This document shows positions 11,688 through 21,399 of a stretch of DNA of 64,000 bases, in pieces (within the stretch, counting starts at the first letter, position 1; each line of letters begins with the position of its first letter). This DNA comes from Icerya purchasi (taxonomy: Eukaryota > Arthropoda > Insecta > Hemiptera > Monophlebidae). The stretch covers positions 557,720,374 to 557,784,373 of the forward strand of contig CM077115.1 in NCBI GenBank assembly GCA_039619475.1, written 5' to 3'. The notes beneath the pieces were generated by a model. That model saw only the letters and a list, made by a program, of their open reading frames with translations, did not search any database and was not told the DNA's origin. The translations under genes and the position numbers were made by a program.

Positions 11688-11960
11688 ATTATTCATGATC
11701 AACTAATATTGGCGCCGAATAAACTGATACGGAATTAAATTCTAAGAACATTTTATGAAAATTATTAAATTATCAAATTAGAATGGAATTATATTAAAGC
11801 GAGAAAAATTGTTTTAGAATAAATGAAACGTAAAATTGAACGCGTTTTACTTTTTTCTAGTACAATTTTTTCTCTTCTAAAATATTTGCATTTTATTGAT
11901 TATCATAATTTAATTCCGTATCAGTTTATTCGGCGCCAATATTAGTTGATCATGAATAAT
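11688..11960. mobile_element. 273-bp MITE with perfect 54-bp terminal inverted repeats
   Basis: Bases 11688-11741 are the exact reverse complement of 11907-11960. Each arm contains CATGATCAACTAATATTGGC and GGCGCCGAATAAACTGATAC. The 165-bp interior is AT-rich and has no coding capacity. It separates the R59 repeat from the LINE that starts directly at 11961, so it probably inserted into one of them. I cannot find a convincing target-site duplication; ATT on one side faces AAT on the other. The structure fits a non-autonomous DNA transposon; the superfamily is not determinable from this copy. Confidence 0.8.
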
Positions 11961-13570
11961 TGATCAAGGACCTAGAAAATCTGGGCATTCAAAATAATCA
12001 ACTTCAGCGGTTTGGGAATTATATAACAAATATAAAAAAAACATGGTCAAAATTGCAGGGAATAAAAGTAATGAAAAAACTATTCACAACACGGCGTAGG
12101 TCAGGGGACCGTATTGGCCCCTATGCTTTTTCTCATTTATACTAACTCGTTATGCAAGCATATTAAAAATGCAAAGGTATGCACGCTTTTGCTGATGATA
12201 TTGCTCTTTATTAATTGAGCACAAAAATTTAGAGCTGGCGAAAAAATTATTACAAGAGGACGTAGATAATTTGAGTAAATGGGCACATGATAGGACGTTA
12301 TGTGTATAAATATAAACAAATCAAAAGCATTACGCATTCGGAATAATTCTAAACATAAGACACCCGACTCGCGAATTGTCCTTCATAATAACGATTGCCT
12401 TCATGAGCTTTATGTAAATATCAATATCTATGTTTCTGTCCATCATTAGAGAACGTTCATGACATTAAATATCTAGGTATATATATATATTGATAAATCC
12501 GTGAACTGGAAAAAACACATTCAAAGTTTAAACTCGAAATTAAGACAGACAATTCCAGCTCTATATATAAAATAAAGCAGGTACTATCGAACACTACGTA
12601 TATACTATAATTCAATAATCAGCATCGAACAGACTGCACCGCCTTTTGTAATTTCAAGTGAGTCTAGGTGCCGTAATAGCCCAGGTACATAGTTACACAC
12701 GGCGCCTAGATTTATATTTGTAAATTTAGTATTAAAAAAAAAAAAAAAAAAAAAAATAAAAAATAATAATGTCTAGAATATTATATGGAATTCAAATATA
12801 TCATGCGAGGCTAAGAAAACGGAAGTAAATAAAATAAGCAAAATACACAGAAGATGTGTTTGAAACTTATACTCCCCCATTGGAAATAAATCGACTTTAG
12901 ATCAATTATGTGTGAAAGGAAAATGATGAAATGTCCCTCAAGATCTACTATTTCTATTATAGATTACTGGAATTTTTAATGTCAATAATATCGAATTAAC
13001 CTTCAAGGGAAAAATAATTCCGTTAAAAAAGAAACCGAAGTATAATACATATTACATTTATCCCCGCGGTGTAAAATTAAGTATTGATAACACTGATGAT
13101 TCAGTTTTGATTCAATTTAGATAAGTACAATCCCTAATCATATACAAAAGGAAAAAAAATTGCTGTGTGGAAAAAGGAGGTGCAAAAATGGTTGAAGGAA
13201 TGGTGCAAAGACTAAAGATCAAGAGTTTCGTCCTTTATCCCGCTACTCTTTAGTGGTTCTTTTCTGTTTACGGTTTTGTCGGTGTTTGACACTTTGTCGT
13301 GTCCTTCCTGGATTTTAGGCTCTCACTGATCATGCTTTATTTCGATTCTAAATATTAAGCTGTCTCTGTATATATTGTTGTTTTATTGGTGTACGTATAT
13401 TACTTTAATATGCATAATGCTAAGTTTATTATTATTGCTATTAATGAAATAAGTTAAGTAGTTGTAATTTGTGTACTATATATCTATTATAATAAACATT
13501 GATAAGAGTGTTGGGCACTCACACAACGGCCATATCTGTGAGACCCACAACTTATTCTTAAAAAAAAATA
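11961..13570 (+). pseudogene. CR1/Jockey-like LINE, 3' half of ORF2, decayed, with poly(A) tail
   Basis: The first frame reads DLENLGIQNNQLQRFGNYI, the segment before the VPQG box of the reverse transcriptase, followed by a damaged GP...FSHLYTNSLC stretch. After a frameshift comes FADDIAL with the two Asp codons at 12194-12199, then HDIKYLGIYIDKSVNWKKHI. An insertion carrying a hairpin and A-tail interrupts the element at about 12660-12765. ORF traces continue beyond it (ILYGIQIYHARL). The 3' untranslated region ends with TAAGAGTGT...ACAACTTATTC and a poly(A) at 13561-13569. Stops and frameshifts are frequent. Confidence 0.75.
12663..12710. repeat. 12-bp stem hairpin within an A-tailed insert
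   Basis: TCTAGGTGCCGT at 12663-12674 pairs with ACGGCGCCTAGA at 12699-12710 (one G-U type mismatch), with a 24-base loop. About 24 bases further on is a poly(A) run at about 12734-12756. The block interrupts the LINE reading frame, so it looks like a small retroposed or inserted sequence of its own. Its identity is unknown. Confidence 0.6.
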
Positions 13571-14073
13571 TCAAATGAACAAATTAAAGGGAACACATTA
13601 GCCAAGTTGAAAATTTTCCTTCGACTTTAAAAACGAACACCTGTATATTATAACTCCAGCGACGAACCGTGGCTTGCGGTGGAATATTGTCGGCAATAAA
13701 ACGTGGTTTCGGCAAAACGTGCTGGTCTCGTTTTCGAAAAATGTTTAAATTTCAATTCAATCGCTGTTTTTTTTAAAAGTATCGGAAGATTAAACTATAA
13801 GCTTAATGAGAACTTAAACACAGACGGGGCACCCTATAACTTATCATCAGGGTTAGGAAAATTATATGAAAAAAGTAATCCTTGAATAGAGCAATATTAC
13901 GAGTACAGAGAAGGGGAAGTTCTACAGTCAGAGTGGCACAGCCGGGGAATTTTATTAGTCCGAGGAAAGTAACGGGAAATTTGTTGAAAATCAGTGAATT
14001 TGAAGAAAATACGGAATATACTTTTACTCTCTATTATATATCTCTATTATATAAAGCTGCAAGAAAAAAAATC
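13571..14073. other. Spacer before the satellite array
   Basis: No gene recognised. The last part (about 13900-14073) carries isolated satellite-like words such as CACAGCCGG, so the array may once have started earlier. Confidence 0.4.
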
Positions 14074-16172
14074 GTACAGACCGTTCTATAGTAGCTAGAA
14101 AGTTAATTTTTTTTTCAATCAACGTATTTTCTTCGCCACATCATAAGAAATTATAAGACCCTTAAAATTTTAAAATTAAAGGGCCCAAATTTCAAAAAAT
14201 GTGAAAACCAAGTTTTAAGAAACAAATTTTTAAAAAATTCCGCAGCCGGTTCTATATGAGTTATGGTAATAATTTTTTTTTTAATCTGCACACTATGGTC
14301 TCCAGAATACAGGAAAAATAAAAAACCCGAAAAATTTTGATATTTAGAGACCAAAGTTTATGAAAATTCCCGCTTAAAGCGATAACCCCGGAAACTAAAA
14401 AAAAGTCCACAGCCCTTTCCATGGTAGCTGAAGGGTCAATCTTTTTTTTAAATGATGTATTTCAATCGTTAGAATATAGGAAAAATACGAAACCCCCAAA
14501 ATTTTGAAATCAAAGGACCCAATTTTTGAAAAATGTGAAAATCAAGTTTTAAGCAAAAAATTTTTAAAAAATTCCACAGCCGGTTCTATATGACTAATAG
14601 TATTAATTTTTATTTTAATTTGCATACTGTGGTCTCCAGAATACGGGGGAAATGTAAAATTAGAAAAATTTTGATATTTAGTGACCAAAATTTGGAAAAA
14701 TACGCGCCTTAAGCGGAAATACTGGAAACTAAAAAAAAGTCCACAGCTCTTTCCATGGTAGCTGGAGGATCACTCATTTTTTTAAATCATGTATTTCAAC
14801 CGCTAGAATATAGGAAAAATACGAAACCTCAAAGATTTTAAAATTCGATGGCCCAAATGTTAAAAAATGTGAAAATCTAATTTTAAGAAAAATTTAAAAG
14901 AAAAATTGTACAGCCAGTTCCATATAAGTTACGGTATTGATTTTTTTTTTAACCTGTACACTAAGGTCTTTAAAATAGAGGGAAAATATAAAATTCGAAA
15001 AATTTTGATATTAAGGACCCAAAATTTTGGAAAATACGCGCTTAAAGCAGTAAAAAAAGTTTACAGCTTTTCCCATGGTAGCTGGAGGTCACTTTTTTTT
15101 TTTAAATGATGTATTTCCATCGCTAAAATATAGGAAAAATACGAGAACCCCAAAATTTTAAAATTAAAGCGACCAAATTTTGAAAAATGTGAAAATCAAG
15201 TTTAAAGAAAAAATATTTTAAAAAATTCCACAGCCGGTTCTATATGAGTTATGATATTTTTTTTTAGTTTCAACTGCACATTAAGGTCTGCAGAATACAG
15301 GAACAATAAAAAACTCGAAAAATTTTGATATTTAGGGACTGAAATTTGGAAAAATGTCCGCTTAAAGAGGAGAGACTGGAAACTAAAAAAAAAGTCCACA
15401 GCTCTTCCCATGGTAGGTGGAGAGTCACTTTTTACTTTAAATGATGTATATCAATCGTTGGAATATAGGAAAAATACGAAACCCCCAAAATTTTAAAATT
15501 AAAGGGCCCAATTTTTGAAAAATGTGAAAATCAAGTTTTAAGCAAAAAATTTAAAAAAATTCCACAGCCGGTTCTATATGAATTATGGTATTGATTTTCG
15601 TTTAACTGCGCATTAAGGTCTGCAGAATACAGGAACAATAAAAAACTCGAAAAATTTTGATATTTAGGCACCAAAGTTTGGAATAATGTACTTTTAAAGC
15701 GGAAATACTGGAAACTAAAAAAAAGTCCACAACTCTTTCCATGGCAGCTGAAGGGTCATTGTTTTTTTTAAATGATGTATTTCAATCGCCAGAATATAGA
15801 AAAAATATGAGACCCCCTAAATTTTGAAATCAAAGGACCCAAATTTTGAAAAATGTGAAAATCACGTTTCGAGCAACAAATTTTTAAAACATTCCTCAGC
15901 CGATTTATATGAGTTACGGTATTGATTTTCTTTTTAATTTGCACACTAAGGTCTCCAGAATACAGGAAAAATAAGAAATTCAAAAAATTTTGATATTTAG
16001 GGACCAAAATTTGGGAAGATACACGCCGAAAGCGGTAAGACTGGAAACTTTAAAAAAGTCCACAGCTCTTTCCATGGTAGCTGGAGGGTCATTTCCTTTT
16101 TTAAATAATTTAATAGAATCGCTAAAATATATTAAAAATATGGGACCCCCAAAATTTAAAAGTCAAATGGAC
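14074..16172. repeat. Satellite array: ~167-bp monomers in 334-bp dimers
   Basis: Two related monomer types alternate. Type A begins near CCACAGCCGGTTCTATATGA and is seen at 14240, 14574, 14908, 15228, 15562 and 15894. Type B begins near CCACAGCTCTTTCCATGGTA and is seen at 14074 (variant), 14407, 14741, 15061, 15396, 15727 and 16060. Spacing A to B and B to A is almost always 167 bp, so the dimer is about 334 bp; one A monomer (14908) is shorter by 14 bp. Both types share the order T-run, AGAATAYAGGAAAAATA-like tract and AAAATTTTGA block, so they descend from one monomer. The array is followed directly by Helitron coding remnants, and one decayed monomer lies downstream at about 17290-17400. 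Open frames in it are by-products of the A/T blocks. Confidence 0.92.
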
Positions 16173-16289
16173 ATGAAAAGTTTGATGGAATTCCTAAATA
16201 AAAAATTCAAAGAACCAAAGGAAGAATGAATAAATAATAATATACATCTAAACATCGATAATTTTAAAACTATGCCCTACAAAACGATC

Positions 16290-17186
16290 CAAAATGAGGT
16301 AGTCATTTTGGAAGAGAAGATGGAGGGACTAATACAGGAAAAAATTGTAAATTTAGAAGGAAAGTTTAACGAAGAGAATAGAATTAATGAGATGATAAGG
16401 GAAATCGGTCACATTTGGAATTTGAAGAAAGTATTAGAAAAACTCATCGTCATGTACTTGGTGATTGACCAACTTGTGCTGAAATTGTGGAAGTGCTCTA
16501 TAGTTCTCCAAATGCCGATCCGAGAAAAATTATTATATTGAAAGAAAATTAATTCTGCTTACGAAAGTTTGCAATATCCATTATTATTTCCACATGGTTC
16601 AGTTGGTTGGTAAATAGATATGGCAGATAATAAAAATAAAAAAATATCTCAGATAAAATATTACAGTTAAATTAGGGCAAAAATATTTTGTTGACATGTG
16701 GTGTAAGGTGGAAGAAGAAAAACTACAGTTTACTAGATTTAATTAAAAAAAAAATCCTACAAACGGCTACTCGAAGTGAAATAGACAAATCTATCACAGC
16801 TATAGGAGGTCCAAAACCAGGAAAAATTTACCTTGCAAGCTCATATACACATGTTCCACATCAATGTTTTTTATTACGAGACGTGTAATCCTAATTGGAT
16901 AGAAATTAAATTAAATTTAAACGAAAAGCAATATCACATCAATCATCCAGATTTGTGTTGTAGGATATTCCAATTAAAATTAAATCATTTATTAAAAATT
17001 TTAAAGTTAGGTGAAATTTTCGGAGAAATGGTTTATATTTTATACGTAATCGAATTCCAAACAAGAGGTCTTCCTCATGTTCATGCTGCTTTAGGGGTAA
17101 AAAATTCGTCCGTATCTAATGAAGAGATTAACAATTTTGTACAAGCCGCAAATCCGAATTCTACTGGGCGATTTTTTAAAATTTGA
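16290..17186 (+). pseudogene. Helitron Rep, N-terminal (Helitron_like_N) region, broken
   Basis: Pieces in several frames line up with the start of Helitron replication initiator proteins. They are NADPRKIIIL near 16510; SAYESLQYPLLFPHGSVGW at 16554-16610; EIDKSITAIGGPKPGKIYL near 16785-16835; CNPNWIEI near 16883-16906; HPDLCCRIFQLKLNHLLK; and LYVIEFQTRGLPHVHAAL. In this last piece the HUH metal-binding motif, His-Val-His, is encoded at 17076-17084. The usual catalytic tyrosines and the helicase domain should follow but are absent: homology stops near 17186. At least three frameshifts separate the pieces. In an intact element this protein nicks and transfers single-stranded DNA for rolling-circle transposition. 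Placement between a satellite array and a Helitron 3' terminus supports one compound, dead element. Confidence 0.88.
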
Positions 17187-18129
17187 TTCATTAAGTTTTA
17201 ACATTTTTGTCCATTTATTTGTTTCTACATTATAAAGACGAAAAGACGTCAATTTAAAAAATATATATATCTCCAGCTGAACCCTCATAACAGCTACAGC
17301 TTTTTTTTTTTTTTAATCAAGGTCATTTCATAAAAACATTAGAAAAACATGAAATATCCAAAATTTTATAATTTAAGAGTACAAAATTTATAAAAAATAC
17401 AACAGAAATTATCAATGTTAGTTACAGTGGAAATGTAGCAGTTCCTGAAATCTAAATATTTAAACTATGATTATAGAACATTGTGTCCTAGACGTTTCCG
17501 TGTGAACAGAGTTAATATAATAATATATTATTTTTGACAACATTTATTTATTTATGTATACTGAAGCAGCGTGCTAAACATAAAAAATTCATTATTGAAA
17601 TCTATGAACATATATAGTTTATGAATTTATGAAAAAACATCTGGCTATTGCGAAGAAATTCTTTGTTATTAATGAAACATCAGTTTCTTATTTTTTCTTA
17701 ATACTGAATTGCTAATTTCGTAGTGACCTGATCCTAAGTCAACCGTCATCGCATTGCAGCTGATAATAGTATTACGTATTGTTTTATATTTTATTATTTC
17801 TTTTATACTATCCATGCAACTTTGTATATTATTATTATTATTGTGTTGTTTTTTAGCGGTCGACTGGCAAAGAAAGTAGTTTAAATTGTAATTAGAATAT
17901 ACTGTTTCACATAAAGTATCGATATATGTCAATGTTCGCACCTTGAATAATTAACCATTAAATTAATAACTAAAGTAGGAATAATAAATTTAAATTAAAA
18001 ATTAATAATTAAATCTTACGTCTGTGACAAACACCGAGACCACAGTGGCCTTCAAAAAATAAATATATGTGAATGCTGCAGTCTTTATGAAAATTTACAA
18101 AGTAAAATTATTTGAAATCCAAAGGAACG
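17187..18129. other. Helitron interior, non-coding, with one decayed satellite monomer
   Basis: Bases 17290-17400 carry ACAGCTACAGC, a T-run, an AAAACATTAGAAAAACATGAAA-like tract and AAAATTTTATAATTTAAG, matching a satellite monomer in outline. The 90-codon minus frame at 17669-17941 has no motif that I recognise. No helicase motifs were seen. Confidence 0.5.
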
Positions 18130-18164
18130 GGCCGCGAAGCGGCCAGCGAAACCAATTCCCTAGT
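18130..18164 (+). mobile_element. Helitron 3' terminus (hairpin + CTAG|T)
   Basis: GGCCGC (18130-18135), loop GAA and GCGGCC (18139-18144) form a perfect 6-bp stem. It is followed 15 bases later by CTAG at 18160-18163 and then T, beginning a TA tract. Helitrons characteristically end in a short GC hairpin roughly 10-15 bases before CTRR and insert between A and T. The orientation agrees with the plus-strand Rep remnant upstream. The matching 5' TC end was not located. Confidence 0.82.
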
Positions 18165-20087
18165 ATATATATATATAGTTTATAAAAAACCTCTAAATGA
18201 TGGAACATGAGATTAACGTGCCGAAACCGAATTGATAAAAGGTAAAAATTATGTTGTTTTATTTGAGATTTTACCCGCATTGTAAAATAGTGATGCGAGA
18301 ATTATAAAATATCGCTATATTATTATTATGTATGTAATTTCTGCGTTCGTATTTTTACAAATTAGTAATGATTGTGTTTTTTTTTTAATTTTTTGATTTG
18401 TAACCAACATATCGCGAAATATTTGGAAATTACGTATTTTTTATATATACATATTTATTGTTTTTTAAATTGGGAAAAAATTTGAAAAAAATAGAGAAAC
18501 AGGAAATTTATTCCGAAAAAAAAAAACAACAAAAAAAAGCAGGCGACTTGACAAAATCGGCTTTAGTTAAAATGGCAGTTACTGTCGATGAATTTAATAA
18601 AGCGCGTGGTTACGTATAGTATTAATAAACTTTGACGTTCGAGGCGCTTTTGATTAAAATAGTGCGTGGGGCCTACTGAAGATCGTGGAAAATAACGAAA
18701 CGAGATCGAAATAATCGAGAAAATAAAAGAATAAGTTGCAATGTCAACAGTTCGTATTGAAGAAATCAGACTAACAAGTTGTGCCGATATAATCTGTGCT
18801 ATTCGCCGAAAATAAACCAGATAAACACGCTAATGTGGTGATCGAGATAGCGGAGTAGGCGTGCTATTAAAGAAACTTGATTTGAGCCTAAATTCGAGTG
18901 AAAACGCAAACGCTCTTTAGGAATGCGGAAAGATTTCTGATTATATGCGAGGGAAAAAAGTTCATTAATAATGATGATTAATTACGAAATGATGATTAAA
19001 AAATGACGAAAAATAAATAAAAACGAGTTCTTATTTTTATCGAAATGAAGACCCTTAACATTATTAATATTAGAAGTGTTCGGTACTAAAATATTTTCCC
19101 ACACTCGTGTCAGATAAATTACTAAAAAATCAATTTACCTTGTCCCCGGCCATTATAAATATTCAAAACATTAAAAAACAAACATGACTTCTCTGATTGT
19201 CAACTACTACGCATTCAATCAATTTACTACGTAAATGAAAAAATTTCCACCCTATTCAGAATATCTTTAGAAAAATTATTAAGTATTATTTTTTTTATTT
19301 TTATTGTTCCGAGTTTTATTTGTTTTTTCTTAGACTAATAGTTTGTTTTTTTTTCCTTTAATTTTTCCTTTATAACATTTAATATGAACTTTTTTTTCCT
19401 CCCAACGGATGGTGAAAATAGAGTTATATTCTTAATAAGGATAGCGGGTTAATGACACAATCTCGCGGACTGAAGTTTGGATCGAATATTATTTTTTTGA
19501 TACGATGTAATATTTATATATTCGGTAAATCCTTTATTCGTTCATTTGAGCATAGTATAATAATACAGCGCAAGCCATTAATTTGTCGAAAAAAATAAAA
19601 ATCGATCTACTGACAAAACCCGTTAGCCGATTACATCACGATAATTACTACGTACCTATTAATCAATTATTATAATCATCAAATTGGTAAGATATTTATA
19701 GATATGGTAGTTACAACTGGTGGTGCGTCTAGCAAGGTTCTAAAATTCAAACGTACCGTTCATTTACAAGCAGTGTTGTACAGCTGTAAACCCGCAACTA
19801 CACTAGCTGGAAAATAAGGAAGACAAACGAAGAAGCCCTTTCTTGCAGGCGTTATAGTCATTTTCAGTGATTTAAGTGAAGCGGGAGGGGGTTACATATA
19901 GCCGTACAGTCTGAACAATTACATGACGGAAACCGGCAGAACTACGTCGAAAGTTCAAAATATTTCACTGCGGTTAAAGAAATACGAATTTGGTTCAGAT
20001 ATTCAGTGTAAAGTCGTCGCGGCATTCGAAATTCGCGCCTCCGTACAAACCGCGATAAATGCGCCATTTAAAACTTTTAGCGGATCA
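18165..20087. other. AT-rich stretch without recognised gene
   Basis: Poly(A) and poly(T) runs are frequent (for example about 18517-18538). Open frames are short; the 65-codon frame at 19923-20120 overlaps a tandem repeat and shows no domain. Confidence 0.5.
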
Positions 20088-20168
20088 ACTCTAAATAATC
20101 CCTTTCTCGCGAAACTCTAAATAATCCCTTTCTCTGGCGAAATTCTAAATAATCCCTTTCTCGCGAAA
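20088..20168. repeat. Three tandem copies of a 26-29-bp unit
   Basis: CTAAATAATCCCTTTCTC followed by GCGAAA-type sequence occurs three times in a row; the middle copy has GG inserted (CTGGCGAAA). Copies are nearly identical, so the expansion is recent. Confidence 0.9.
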
Positions 20169-21331
20169 AACATTTACCGTTGGAATGAAATTAGAAATGA
20201 AAATTAACTTGGTTGTTTTTATCGAAAGGAGAAATTAGAGCTGCTAAGAGGCGAAAATTAGCACGGATTATGAGCGTCGCTTAAAAAACAAGAACAAGGA
20301 AGAAGGAAGAAGGAAAGGAGCGGGCGACAGTTTGAAGCGGGGATGCGACGTGAAAATGGCGCTTTGGAAGGACGGAGGAGTCATGGTTTTTCGTAGCTTT
20401 GAAGGTTGCGCGCTGGAGGAAGCTTTCTTGCTGCTCGGAAGAGAGGTAGATTTTTTCGCCGGTCGTTTTCTAATTTTCAAAAAGAGACGCAGTTGAATAT
20501 CGAACGTGACTCATTTATCTGGTAACTCTATACACGGGTAAAGTGCGCGATTTAATGGCATTCCGCATCCCCATCGTTGTCGTCGTCGTCGTCCAGAAAT
20601 CCGTGATGGCAGCAACTGCAGGGCTGCGGCCGGGGTGACGGCGTCGCGGGACGCTTATGTACACATAAAAGATGTACGCGCAGATAAGTAACGCGGTGAA
20701 GAGAAGGTCGGAGGAGGTTCTCCTCGGTGAGCCGATGATCATCTGAAGTAGGATGCGGAATAAAGGTTGGCTCGGCGCACTGGTGTGTCTCATCTAATGT
20801 TCTTCGGAGCTGGCACAACGCGGACCTTTCTAGTCACGACAAAGCGGAATTTGTGTGACGCGTGCGTTACAAGCTGATACGATTACGGACGACCGGGATG
20901 GACACGGACATGAGCGAATCTGCCAACAAAGCAGCGCGCCTGTAATCGCTGCTGACGCTCTCGTAGTTCATCTTGAGAAAAAAGCTCGGCCAACGAGCCA
21001 TCTTTCTGCACCACTTGACATATCAGGTGCTTTCCATCTCCGACTTGGCTCATTTCTTTAACGGCGCTGCTGCGGCCCGGTCCAGCGACGCTGCTGCCCT
21101 TCATCATCTTTCTAAGAAAGCTAATAAAACAACAGCTCGCCTTATCCTATCGCGCCGTCTCTTTCTTCTGATGACTGACGACTCCCTTATCTGGATTACC
21201 GCGTTGTCCGTCCGTGGACGGTGTGATGTAGCGCGACTTTCCGACTCCCGTAATACCGGCACCTAGTTTACTTCTCTTGTCTGACGGACCATCTCCTCGA
21301 CTTGACCCTGGTCCGTTCGTACTCCCAACGC
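20169..21331. other. GC-richer, CpG-containing stretch; no gene assigned
   Basis: It has a clearly higher GC content than the flanks, with CGTCGTCGTCGTC near 20577-20592 and many overlapping open frames of 60-100 codons on both strands. None has a recognisable domain. It may be a conserved non-coding or promoter-proximal region, but the sequence alone does not show this. Confidence 0.4.
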
Positions 21332-21399
21332 CTCCTCCTCCTCCTTCGCTTCTGCTTCTGCGTCTTCTTCTGCTTCTTCTTCTTCTTCTTCTTCTTTTT
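21332..21399. repeat. CTC/CTT-rich microsatellite
   Basis: Runs of CTC then CTT triplets. On the minus strand they give a spurious poly-Arg frame, which I therefore do not call a gene. Confidence 0.9.

Noticed and set aside
11104..13570. A single 2.5-kb DNA transposon with ~70-bp terminal inverted repeats
   Set aside because: Each end carries poly(A) on its outer side and the interior holds LINE reverse transcriptase, so two opposite LINE insertions explain it better.
14074..16172. CRISPR-like array
   Set aside because: Units are 167 bp, repeat and spacer are not distinguishable, and the context is eukaryotic satellite DNA.
16272..16541. Independent 89-codon coiled-coil-like gene
   Set aside because: Its position and neighbouring frames fit the degraded Helitron coding region; the Lys/Glu-rich sequence alone does not support a separate gene.
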